Shown piece after piece: positions 6,929-13,455 of a DNA stretch of 19,040 nt. The first letter of the stretch is position 1, and each line of letters opens with the position of its first letter. The notes below the pieces were generated by a model. The model saw only the letters and a list, made by a program, of their open reading frames with translations, had not been told where the DNA came from and did not search any database. A program made the translations under genes and the position numbers. Source of the DNA: Candidatus Dependentiae bacterium (lineage in GTDB: Bacteria; Babelota; Babeliae; Babelales; UASB340); assembly GCA_018897535.1 (NCBI GenBank), contig JAHIKO010000063.1:1-19040 (forward strand), given 5' to 3'.

Positions 6929-8200
6929 TTATCTTAATTTTACATAAGCTTTTAAAAAATCTAGCCATTTGTTTGTAGTCGCAAAATCTGTTTTTTCATA
7001 AGAATTATGTATTTTTTTTGTTGGAAAATATATTGATATTCCATCGGCAAATGGCAATGAAAAACAAAATGTTTTTTTTAACACTAATTTATTTAATATC
7101 TCTGTTGCTGTTATTAAATTTGTATTTAAGTTATCAAATTCTTTTTTATTTATTTTATATTTTTCGTTATTAATATTTTTTTTAACAAAATCGCTAAGAC
7201 TTGTAAAAAAATTATTAAGATCTATGTAATCCGGATTTGCAAATATTGTTGAATATTTTCTACTTGTTCTGATTTTTGTAAGTTCACTTAAAATTATTTT
7301 TTTATTTTCTGAATTTAATATTGTTATTAAATCTTGGGCAATAGAGTCTATTTTTTTTGTTAATAAATCAAATTCAGTTATATTAACTGCAGAAAGGGTA
7401 AAATCTGCAAATGTTTTCTCGTAATATTTCTGATAAGATTCGACAGTTGCTTTTGCAAACTCTTGCGGCGTTAAATCTTTTGATTTTAATGGTTTTAAAA
7501 GCGTTTCATAATTCCAACCGCTTCCCGGCTCTGTTTCTTGTGATGCAATTATAATATCAACATAATCTTTAATTTGAAAAGCAATTTCTGCCATAGCCAT
7601 ATTGCACGCATCAAATCCTAATGTAATTTTTTTACCGGCTAAAAGTTCTATAGAAATTTTTCTAAGAGTATTTTTTAAATCTTGGTTATTTAAATAGACA
7701 TCAAAAACTTCATTAAAGCATATTCCGCGTTTGTTAATTTCATCTCTATTCAGTTCAAATAAACCCAATTCCGGATTAAATATATAAAGATTTGCATGAT
7801 TAAATTTCCATATATTTGGATCAATTATTCCTGAACCATGATCCCATAAAATTAAAAAATATTTTTTTGCCGGATAATTTTCAATACACCATTTTACAAA
7901 ACTAAAGAGATTTTCAGGTGTACCACTTATGCTTTCAGGTTTTTCTGTTAATGTTTGTATTATTTCAAGTTTATTTTTTTTAACAAAAATTCTTTTTGAT
8001 TCAGTTTTTTCAAAAACATCTTGTTGTACAAGAATATTTAAATTATTGTTTGAGCCTATTTTTTTCATTTGATCTATATTTTTTTCTGAAAATGCAAAAA
8101 GATCGTTATTTGATGTCATATAACACATAACTGTATAATTTTTATTTTCGATAGCACAAAGTTGCGTAAATATTAAATATAAAAAAAATAATTTTTTCAT
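6929..8200 (-). CDS. Secreted clostripain-family (C11) cysteine peptidase
   Basis: Peptidase C11 enzymes cleave after basic residues with a His/Cys dyad. The 423-residue protein has a Sec signal peptide (MKKLFFLYLIFTQLCA, cleavage after about A16). It also has YTVMCYMTSNNDL (22-34), the catalytic His in LWDHGSG (H121), the catalytic Cys in GFDACNMAMAE (C199), and ASQETEPGSGWNY (about 220-232), all typical of the family. The C-terminal part (FADGISIYFPT) also matches. It should act in the periplasm or outside the cell. The ATG overlaps the comEC stop as ATGA and is served by a strong AAAGGAG five bases upstream, lying inside the comEC coding end, so the two genes are translationally linked. 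Its substrate is unknown; a role in attacking or remodelling host or neighbour proteins is only a guess. Confidence 0.9.
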   Translation of the reverse strand: MKKLFFLYLIFTQLCAIENKNYTVMCYMTSNNDLFAFSEKNIDQMKKIGSNNNLNILVQQDVFEKTESKRIFVKKNKLEIIQTLTEKPESISGTPENLFSFVKWCIENYPAKKYFLILWDHGSGIIDPNIWKFNHANLYIFNPELGLFELNRDEINKRGICFNEVFDVYLNNQDLKNTLRKISIELLAGKKITLGFDACNMAMAEIAFQIKDYVDIIIASQETEPGSGWNYETLLKPLKSKDLTPQEFAKATVESYQKYYEKTFADFTLSAVNITEFDLLTKKIDSIAQDLITILNSENKKIILSELTKIRTSRKYSTIFANPDYIDLNNFFTSLSDFVKKNINNEKYKINKKEFDNLNTNLITATEILNKLVLKKTFCFSLPFADGISIYFPTKKIHNSYEKTDFATTNKWLDFLKAYVKLR

Positions 8201-9273
8201 CCCATCTCCTTTATTAAAATGAGTGTAAATGTTAATCCATATGTAAGCTGAAAGTCAACAAAAAATAATTGTATGGGATTTAATAATAAAGTTATCAGGC
8301 ATGTTAATGATAATAAATGTAAATATTTTGTTTGTTGATTTAATAAATTTCCGGATTGTATAAATACAAATGCATAAAAAGCTCTTAAAAGAGATATGCT
8401 TGACCATGAAAGTATTGTATATAAGAGAACTAAGAATAATAAAATTATATTTTTAAAATTTAAATTAATTGGAATAAGAGACAAAATTAGTTGCCAAATT
8501 AAAATAAATAAAACGATATGAAGCCCGGATCTTGCAAGATAATGAGATATTCCCCAAATATTAAATAGATTTTTTTCTTGATTACTGATTGACTCTTTTT
8601 TATATCCCAAAAATATTGATGAGAAATAACTAAAATTAGCATTATTTATTTTATTTTTAAGATTTATAAATAGATTTCTTTTAAATTCATAGATTTTTTT
8701 AGTTATAAAATTTTTTTGATTTTCAATAATCTCGTAATCTATTTTTTGGGTAAATATCGTTGCATTTATATCTTCTTTTATTAAATAATATTTAAAACCT
8801 GTTCTTTTACTTAAATTTTTTATTTTTAGGTTTTTTATTAATAATATTTGGTTGTGTTCAATATTTGTATTTGTGTATAAATACAAAATTATATTAAAAT
8901 TTGTGTTAATTAAACTTGGATCATTTGTTGCAATAACTTTTAATAAAATTTCTTCTTTTATTTTACCAAATTTGTTTATTTCTTTGTTTATTACTTCTGC
9001 TTTGATATTTATAATTTTATTTTCTAATTTTTTTTGTAAAAATTCGTAACTATTTTTTTGATAATTAAGAATTATTGTGCCTGTGAAAAAAAATATTGAG
9101 CAGATAAATATTGCTTTAAAATTTTTTCTCAAAAATAAAAAAGCAACTACATCTGTTAAAGCTGTTATTAAAAGTGAAAAATAAAATTTAAATGAAAAGA
9201 GCTCTTGAAAAGATATGCCTGCTATTAAAAACAACAGGCATATTAAAAGACTAAATTTATTTTTGATCGTCAT
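8197..9273 (-). CDS. ComEC/Rec2-related membrane protein, short form
   Basis: Full ComEC, usually over 700 residues, forms the inner-membrane channel for DNA uptake. This protein has only 358 residues: N-terminal membrane segments (7-70), the extracytoplasmic DUF4131/OB-like region (about 75-190), then the start of the Competence domain with WGISHYLARSGLHIVL (240-255), SSISLLRAF (291-299) and NPIQLFFVDFQLTYGLTFTL (332-351). It ends directly after, lacking the rest of the channel domain and any C-terminal metallo-beta-lactamase domain. Its last codons (LIKEMG-stop) are made of the AAAGGAG ribosome binding site and ATGA overlap of the following peptidase gene. It is either a truncated comEC no longer fit for DNA uptake or a lineage-specific short form. 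The ATG lies 17 bases inside the end of yajC, without a clear Shine-Dalgarno. Confidence 0.85.
   Translation of the reverse strand: MTIKNKFSLLICLLFLIAGISFQELFSFKFYFSLLITALTDVVAFLFLRKNFKAIFICSIFFFTGTIILNYQKNSYEFLQKKLENKIINIKAEVINKEINKFGKIKEEILLKVIATNDPSLINTNFNIILYLYTNTNIEHNQILLIKNLKIKNLSKRTGFKYYLIKEDINATIFTQKIDYEIIENQKNFITKKIYEFKRNLFINLKNKINNANFSYFSSIFLGYKKESISNQEKNLFNIWGISHYLARSGLHIVLFILIWQLILSLIPINLNFKNIILLFLVLLYTILSWSSISLLRAFYAFVFIQSGNLLNQQTKYLHLLSLTCLITLLLNPIQLFFVDFQLTYGLTFTLILIKEMG
8206..8212 (-). promoter_or_regulatory. Shine-Dalgarno AAAGGAG of the clostripain-like gene, inside comEC
   Basis: On the minus strand AAAGGAG precedes the ATG at 8200 by five bases. The same bases are part of the last six codons of comEC, whose stop TGA overlaps the ATG as ATGA. 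The site fixes the peptidase start and shows that the comEC reading frame ends at the translation signal of its neighbour. Confidence 0.85.
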
Positions 9274-9607
9274 TAATTAAAGAAACAACTGCATGTTTTA
9301 ATATTTCTATTTTAGTTCCGGCTTCAACTTCTATTATCAATGTTTCTTCTTTTATTTGAGAAATTTGAGCTATTATTCCACCCTTGGTAATTATTTTATC
9401 GCCGATTTTTAAATTATTAATCATATTATTTATAGCTTGACGTTGTTTGCTTTGTGGTCTTATAAGCATAAAATAAAAAATTAATATAAAAATTAGCATT
9501 ACAAAAAATTGACCATATTTTGTAAAAAAATCTTGTACCGCCGGATGTGTGTATTCTTTATACATATCTGCTTTTGTAGTTAAAATTGAAAGTATAAGTG
9601 TAAACAT
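9257..9607 (-). CDS. yajC: Sec translocon accessory subunit YajC
   Basis: YajC associates with SecDF in the Sec protein export system at the inner membrane. The 116-residue protein has the family layout: a short N-terminal part, one transmembrane helix (about 33-49, QFFVMLIFILIFYFMLI), the hallmark RPQSKQRQ directly after it, and a cytoplasmic domain with LKIGDKIITKGGIIAQISQI. The start ATG is preceded only by an AAAGAAAGAA purine run. Its 3' end overlaps comEC by 17 bases, making yajC the first gene of a leftward yajC-comEC-peptidase cluster. secD and secF are not in the window. A TTGACA-N17-TATCTA element lies upstream. Confidence 0.93.
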   Translation of the reverse strand: MFTLILSILTTKADMYKEYTHPAVQDFFTKYGQFFVMLIFILIFYFMLIRPQSKQRQAINNMINNLKIGDKIITKGGIIAQISQIKEETLIIEVEAGTKIEILKHAVVSLINDDQK

Positions 9608-9649
9608 TTTAATTCTTTCTTTTTATTTAAAAATTATTTTTTGTTGATT

Positions 9650-9691
9650 TTAACAGTTAATATAGATAACTATATATTGTTTAAATGTCAA
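9650..9691. promoter_or_regulatory. Overlapping divergent promoters for yajC and enolase
   Basis: On the plus strand TTAACA (9650-9655) and TATATT (9673-9678) are 17 bases apart and would start transcription near 9685, giving a leader of about 27 bases before the enolase ATG at 9712. On the minus strand TTGACA (9691-9686) and TATCTA (9668-9663) are 17 bases apart, pointing to yajC. The two elements interleave, so polymerase binding at one would hinder the other. Assigned by eye from consensus. Confidence 0.5.
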
Positions 9692-9711
9692 TTTTAACAA
9701 GAAAGTTGTTT

Positions 9712-10965
9712 ATGAAAATAAAGAAAATATTGGCTATGCAAATTTTAGATTCACGAGGTTGGCCAACAATTGAATGTAATCTATTATTGGATAATAATTA
9801 TTTAGTTAAATCCAGTGTGCCATCCGGGGCTTCTACTGGTAAGCTTGAGGCTTTAGAATTGCGTGATTGTGATAAAAATATATATATGGGTAAAAGTGTA
9901 TTTAAGGCTATTGGGAATATAAATAATATTATTGCCCCTAAATTTATTAATAAATTGCCTGATTTTAAAATTATGGACCAAGAGCTAATTAACCTTGATA
10001 ATACTGAAAATAAAGCTAACTTGGGCGCAAATGCAATTTTGGCTGTAAGTATGGCAGTTACAAGAGCTCAAGCCTATATGGAAAATCTCGAATTATATAA
10101 ATTTATTGGCAAAATTTTTGGTAACAACAATTTTTTATTGCCAAATGTAATGTTTAATGTGTTAAATGGCGGGGCTCATGCCGATAATGGGATTCCATTC
10201 CAGGAATTTATGATTATGCCGGTTGGTAATTATAGCTTTTCTGAAAAACTGCAAAGAGCTGTAATTGTTTACCAAAATTTAAAAAATATACTTAAAAAAG
10301 AGGGATATTCTGTCGGGGTTGGAGATGAGGGTGGTTTTGCTCCAAAAATTTTAGGTTCAGGTAAAGATATAATAACAAAAACATTAGATTTACTTGTTTT
10401 TGCAGTTAAAAATAGTGGTTATTCTGTTGGTAAAGATATAGTTTTTTGTCTTGATGTTGCCGCATCACAATTTTATAACGAAAAAGAAAAAATATATGAA
10501 ATTGGCTCAGATAATCTTAATACAACGGAACTTGTAACTTTTTATGACAATTTAATTAGTAGCTACCCTATTTATTCCATAGAAGACGGTATTTGCGAAG
10601 ATGATTGGTCCGGCTGGAAATTTTTGACAGAAAAATTGGGTGGAAATATTCAACTTGTAGGTGACGATATTTTTGTTACAAATCCAAAATTAATTAAAAT
10701 TGGCATAGATAAAAAAGTTGCCAATTCCGTACTTATAAAACCTAATCAAATTGGTACGGTAACGGAAACTCTCAATGCTATTAAATTGGCAAAAGATAAC
10801 AATTATAAAACAGTAATATCTCACAGATCCGGTGAAACTATGGATACGTTTATATCTGATCTGGCCGTTGGTACCAATTCTGCTTTTATGAAAGCCGGAG
10901 CTCCATGCAGAGGCGAGCGTGTTGCAAAATATAATAGATTATTGGAGATAGAGGCAAATTTGTAA
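9712..10965 (+). CDS. eno: Enolase (phosphopyruvate hydratase)
   Basis: Enolase interconverts 2-phosphoglycerate and phosphoenolpyruvate. From the ATG at 9712 the protein has 417 residues and begins MKIKKILAMQILDSRGWPT, aligning with the usual enolase N-terminus. Seen: SGASTGKLEALELRD, GANAILAVSMAVTRA, GGAHADNGIPFQEFMIMP, E206 in GDEGGFAP (general acid/base), metal ligands D248 (LDVAAS), E291 (SIEDG) and the GDD near 317-319, K343 (IKPNQIG, catalytic base), H371 in SHRSGET, and K394 before AGAPCRGERVAKYNRLLEIE. An ATG at 9685 would add nine residues; it is rejected because it coincides with the predicted transcription start and lacks a Shine-Dalgarno, while AGAAAG precedes 9712. The last 44 bases before the final codons recur exactly at 13103-13146, suggesting that this 3' end was an integration site. 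Confidence 0.96.
   Translation: MKIKKILAMQILDSRGWPTIECNLLLDNNYLVKSSVPSGASTGKLEALELRDCDKNIYMGKSVFKAIGNINNIIAPKFINKLPDFKIMDQELINLDNTENKANLGANAILAVSMAVTRAQAYMENLELYKFIGKIFGNNNFLLPNVMFNVLNGGAHADNGIPFQEFMIMPVGNYSFSEKLQRAVIVYQNLKNILKKEGYSVGVGDEGGFAPKILGSGKDIITKTLDLLVFAVKNSGYSVGKDIVFCLDVAASQFYNEKEKIYEIGSDNLNTTELVTFYDNLISSYPIYSIEDGICEDDWSGWKFLTEKLGGNIQLVGDDIFVTNPKLIKIGIDKKVANSVLIKPNQIGTVTETLNAIKLAKDNNYKTVISHRSGETMDTFISDLAVGTNSAFMKAGAPCRGERVAKYNRLLEIEANL
10908..10951 (+). repeat. 44-bp direct repeat, left copy, in eno 3' end (possible attL)
   Basis: This is identical over 44 bases to 13103-13146, in the same orientation. It encodes most of RGERVAKYNRLLEI near the enolase C-terminus. Outside the core the two copies diverge at once: 6 of 12 bases differ on the left and 5 of 14 on the right, counted by hand. 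Yet both run into a TAA at the same codon. Confidence 0.9.
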
Positions 10966-10966
10966 T

Positions 10967-11006
10967 TTTAGAAATATTTACAAAAATTTAGAAATGCTTT
11001 AGAAGA
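10967..11006 (+). promoter_or_regulatory. TTTAGAAAT direct repeats upstream of the toxin-antitoxin pair
   Basis: TTTAGAAAT occurs at 10967-10975 and 10987-10995, with a related TTTAGAAGA at 10998-11006. They sit between the enolase stop and the antitoxin ATG (11038), followed by TAGAAT (11012-11017) as a possible -10. Antitoxins of this type often bind repeats over their own promoter, so these may be the operator. The sequence is AT-rich and chance repetition is possible. Confidence 0.3.
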
Positions 11007-11037
11007 TAAAATAGAATGTTAAATTAAAGGAATATTT

Positions 11038-11247
11038 ATGAAAAAACAAAAATTTCAACCAAAATTTCTAGTTGGAGCTGATGGTAAGCCTCTTGCCGTT
11101 CAACTTGATATTAAGGCTTACAATGCGCTGATAGAAGAGCTTGAAGATTCTTATGATATAAAACGTGCTGAAAAAATTTTGGCAAAAAAAACTAAAACGC
11201 ATAAGCTTGAGGATGTGGAAAAGGCTTTTTTAGGCAAGAGGAAGTAA
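11038..11247 (+). CDS. Antitoxin, RelB/Phd-like, of a type II toxin-antitoxin pair
   Basis: A 69-residue charged protein directly upstream of a RelE-type toxin. The middle (LDIKAYNALIEELEDSYDIKRAEK, positions about 23-46) is a predicted helix of the kind found in RelB/YefM-type antitoxins. The Lys-rich C-terminus (HKLEDVEKAFLGKRK) would be the toxin-binding tail. The N-terminal part (FLVGADGKPLAVQLD) would be the short beta region preceding DNA-binding helices. The start is well fixed by AAAGGA (11026-11031) six bases before the ATG. Three bases separate it from the toxin gene. The exact antitoxin family is uncertain; the assignment rests partly on the neighbour. Confidence 0.75.
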   Translation: MKKQKFQPKFLVGADGKPLAVQLDIKAYNALIEELEDSYDIKRAEKILAKKTKTHKLEDVEKAFLGKRK

Positions 11248-11250
11248 AAA

Positions 11251-11550
11251 ATGATACATCCACCATGTGTGGGCTATACTGTTGTTTTTGCAGATGAAGC
11301 AACCAAAGATCTTAAGAAAATTGATAGACAAACAATATCAAAAATATTGGATAAGATTAAGCTGTTAATTTCTGTTAATCATAGCAATTTGAATATTAAA
11401 AAATTAAAATCAAAAAATTTGTTATATCGCTTGAGAGTTGGAGATTATAGGGTTATTTATTCTATAAAACATGAAAAAATTATTATATATATTGTTGCAA
11501 TTGGACATAGAAAAGATATTTATCAAAAGCTGGATAAAAGGATCTTATGA
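11251..11550 (+). CDS. RelE/ParE-superfamily toxin
   Basis: A 99-residue toxin of the RelE/ParE fold; RelE members cleave mRNA in the ribosome, ParE members act on gyrase. Seen: the helical region FADEATKDLKKIDRQTISKI (13-32), the hallmark core LLYRLRVGDYRVIYSI (57-72) and the C-terminal strand IVAIGHRKDIYQKL (81-94). R62, R67, H86, R87 and Y91 lie where RelE-type RNases have functional basic and Tyr residues, which favours an mRNA interferase. ATG start preceded by AGAGGAAG; a GTG seven codons in (11269) would remove an unusual HPPC leader and is an alternative. The stop overlaps the next gene's ATG as ATGA. It is not obviously degraded, so the pair may be active. Confidence 0.88.
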   Translation: MIHPPCVGYTVVFADEATKDLKKIDRQTISKILDKIKLLISVNHSNLNIKKLKSKNLLYRLRVGDYRVIYSIKHEKIIIYIVAIGHRKDIYQKLDKRIL

Positions 11551-13067
11551 AAAAATTAATATTTAATAAAATTCATATTATTTTATGGCTAATTACAGTA
11601 TTTTTTAGCAGTTGTGATTGGACACAAAAAAAAGTTGATACTACAGCTAAATATAACTGGGTTGCTTCTAGTGAAATTTCAAAAATTAAACAATTTAATG
11701 AATATGATGCTATTGTTGTTGGTTCTGGAGTTGGTGGATTGTCATGTGCATCAATTTTAGCAAAAAATGGATATAAAGTTTTGGTTTTAGAGCAACATGA
11801 ACAGGTTGGTGGATTTTGTTCTTCTTATATGCGTAATGGATTTTATTGTACAGTTGGTGTTGAAGATATAAGTGGTTTATGGAAATTTGGAGCAACGCAA
11901 AGGCTTTTGGATATTCTTGAGCTTAAAAAAGAAGATCTTTTTGTTTTACATAAACGCACATATTTTATTGGAGATCAAAAAATTATATTTGATGGAACAA
12001 AACAAGATTTTATAAAACAACTATCAAAATATTTTCCGGAAGAAAAAGAAAATCTTGAAAAATTTTTAAATCAAGCTGAACAAGCAATTTTAGAAAGATC
12101 AAATCAAGCTGAAAAATATTGGGATATTTATAAAAAATGGTCAACAGTAACATACGAACAAATTCTTAATGAATTTTTTAAAAATGAAGAACTAAAAAAT
12201 ATACTTTGTTCTTTGCTTGGATATATTGGAGCCCATGCAGACCAAATTCCTGCAAGTGGCAGTTTATTTGTTAGTTTGCAATATTTTATTTATGGCGGTT
12301 GCCATCCACAAGGAGGCGTCCAAAGTTTTGTTAACACACTAAAAGATTTTATTGAAAAAAACAATGGGACTGTGTTAACAAGTCGTAAAGTGGATAAAAT
12401 TCTTGTAAAAGATAATAAAGTTTATGGTATTAATGTTGGAGAACAGATATTTTTAAGCCCAATTATTATTGCAAATGTTAATGCAAAGACAACATTTTCG
12501 AAACTTTTGGATCAAGATAATATTGACCAAAATTTTGTTAAAGCTGTTAATAAGTTAAAGATGTCCACATCTGCATTTGTTGTTAATTTAGGAGTTGACA
12601 TGGATTTATCACAGCATACATCTTTTATATCTATTCCAAATAGTTGTCATGTATTAATTGGTTCGAATATAAATTCAAATTTGGCTCCAAAAGGTAAAGC
12701 TAGCGTGACCCTTATAACATTGGCTAAATACAAAGATTTTTCGGAATTAAACTCGTTAGAATACGCAAAATATAAAGAAAAAATGGCTCAGAAAATAATT
12801 GATAAGGTTGAAATGTTTATTCCAGGTTTTAGCAAAAAAATTATATTTAAAGATATTTTAACCCCAAAATCTTATGAAAAATTTACATCTATGCCAGAAG
12901 GGGCTATATATTCTTTTGATTTTTCCGAAAACAAAAATCGTCCATATTTTAAGACGTCTGTCAAAGGTTTATATTTGGCAAGCGCTTCAGTTTCGGGCGG
13001 TGGCGTTGAAGCTGTTATAGGTTCGGGTATGAAGTGTGCCAATGATATTTTAGATAAAAAAATATAA
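11547..13067 (+). CDS. FAD-dependent oxidoreductase, phytoene desaturase/RetSat-like, with lipoprotein-like N-terminus
   Basis: A 506-residue flavoprotein of the CrtI/retinol saturase-like amine oxidase group. The dinucleotide-binding motif is at 53-64 (YDAIVVGSGVGG), followed by ILAKNGYKVLVLEQHEQVGG with the usual acidic residue ending the second strand. The C-terminal FAD-contact motif GLYLASASVSGGGVEAVIGSG starts at 474. These enzymes desaturate or saturate isoprenoid-type chains; the substrate here is unknown and no carotenoid genes are nearby. Unusually, it begins with a basic/hydrophobic segment and FFSSC-DW (C23), resembling a lipoprotein signal with Asp at +2, so it may be exported and lipid-anchored. 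The ATG overlaps the toxin stop (ATGA), with AAAAGGA upstream, making it the third gene of the toxin-antitoxin operon. A second enolase 3' end follows 24 bases after its stop. Confidence 0.85.
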   Translation: MKKLIFNKIHIILWLITVFFSSCDWTQKKVDTTAKYNWVASSEISKIKQFNEYDAIVVGSGVGGLSCASILAKNGYKVLVLEQHEQVGGFCSSYMRNGFYCTVGVEDISGLWKFGATQRLLDILELKKEDLFVLHKRTYFIGDQKIIFDGTKQDFIKQLSKYFPEEKENLEKFLNQAEQAILERSNQAEKYWDIYKKWSTVTYEQILNEFFKNEELKNILCSLLGYIGAHADQIPASGSLFVSLQYFIYGGCHPQGGVQSFVNTLKDFIEKNNGTVLTSRKVDKILVKDNKVYGINVGEQIFLSPIIIANVNAKTTFSKLLDQDNIDQNFVKAVNKLKMSTSAFVVNLGVDMDLSQHTSFISIPNSCHVLIGSNINSNLAPKGKASVTLITLAKYKDFSELNSLEYAKYKEKMAQKIIDKVEMFIPGFSKKIIFKDILTPKSYEKFTSMPEGAIYSFDFSENKNRPYFKTSVKGLYLASASVSGGGVEAVIGSGMKCANDILDKKI

Positions 13068-13091
13068 AATATTTTAATTTAATATAAATCT

Positions 13092-13160
13092 AGAGCGCAG
13101 GTCAGAGGCGAGCGTGTTGCAAAATATAATAGATTATTGGAGATAGCAGCTAGTTTATAA
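13092..13160 (+). pseudogene. Remnant or displaced enolase 3' end
   Basis: Read in the enolase frame, these 23 codons give RAQVRGERVAKYNRLLEIAASL-stop, against GAPCRGERVAKYNRLLEIEANL-stop in the intact gene. The central 44 bases are identical; both sides diverge, but the stop is at the equivalent codon. No more of enolase is recognisable upstream. Best explained as the original eno tail cut off by insertion of the preceding element, or as what remains of a second eno copy. Confidence 0.85.
13103..13146 (+). repeat. 44-bp direct repeat, right copy (possible attR)
   Basis: Identical over 44 bases to 10908-10951 within the intact enolase gene and in the same orientation. It bounds, on the right, the unit holding the toxin-antitoxin pair and the FAD oxidoreductase. 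Confidence 0.9.
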
Positions 13161-13258
13161 AATAATTTTTTTTAAAATATATTGCCAATTTGTAAAGTTT
13201 ATGATTATATAAAATCAATAATATTATTTTAAGCTCTATTTTCTCAAGGAGTTGTTTC

Positions 13259-13435
13259 ATGAAAGTTTTGGTTAAAATTATTGCTAGTGTGTCAAAATCC
13301 AAGTAAATAATTACTTGTTGCATCTATTAGTGTTCATTTCCTTTACATATTAATTTCTTTTATCATACACTTACATATGCGGGGGTAGTTTTTACTTGGC
13401 CTGATATTAATCGTTCAGGTAAAGATTTGTTTTAA
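13259..13435 (+). pseudogene. Short ORF with two in-frame stops, probable decayed small gene
   Basis: In the 295-bp gap between the enolase remnant and the ABC transporter, AAGGAG precedes an ATG at 13259 and the peptide MKVLVKIIASVSKSK, ended by TAA at 13304. The same frame continues past a TAG at 13328 and then stays open to a TAA at 13433, ending with TYAGVVFTWPDINRSGKDLF. The strong ribosome binding site, signal-peptide-like start and protein-like tail in one frame suggest a small exported or membrane protein gene inactivated by two nonsense changes. It could also be a functional 15-residue leader peptide followed by unrelated sequence. No family is recognised. Confidence 0.4.
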
Positions 13436-13455
13436 AAATTAATTAGGGAATTATT

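Larger units (their letters stand above)
10952..13146. mobile_element. Putative integrated element at the eno 3' end (no integrase seen)
   Basis: The 2,195 bases between and including one copy of the 44-bp repeat hold a RelB/RelE-type toxin-antitoxin pair and an FAD oxidoreductase, all on the plus strand and tightly overlapped. The layout fits an element that recombined into the end of eno and supplied a replacement C-terminus (EANL-stop), displacing the original tail (AASL-stop) to 13147-13160. No recombinase, transposase or terminal inverted repeat is visible. It could be the remnant of a larger island, an element mobilised in trans, or the product of a duplication followed by loss. Confidence 0.45.

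Noticed and set aside
6771..6968. Minus-strand frame overlapping the exported orphan and the clostripain-like gene end
   Set aside because: It has no ribosome binding site or recognisable motif and overlaps better-supported genes.
9685..9711. Upstream ATG adding nine residues to enolase
   Set aside because: It lies at the predicted transcription start, has no ribosome binding site, and the conserved enolase N-terminus begins at 9712.
12661..12685. GGTTCGAAT resembling a tRNA T-arm
   Set aside because: It falls in frame within the FAD oxidoreductase gene, and no acceptor or anticodon stem can be built around it.
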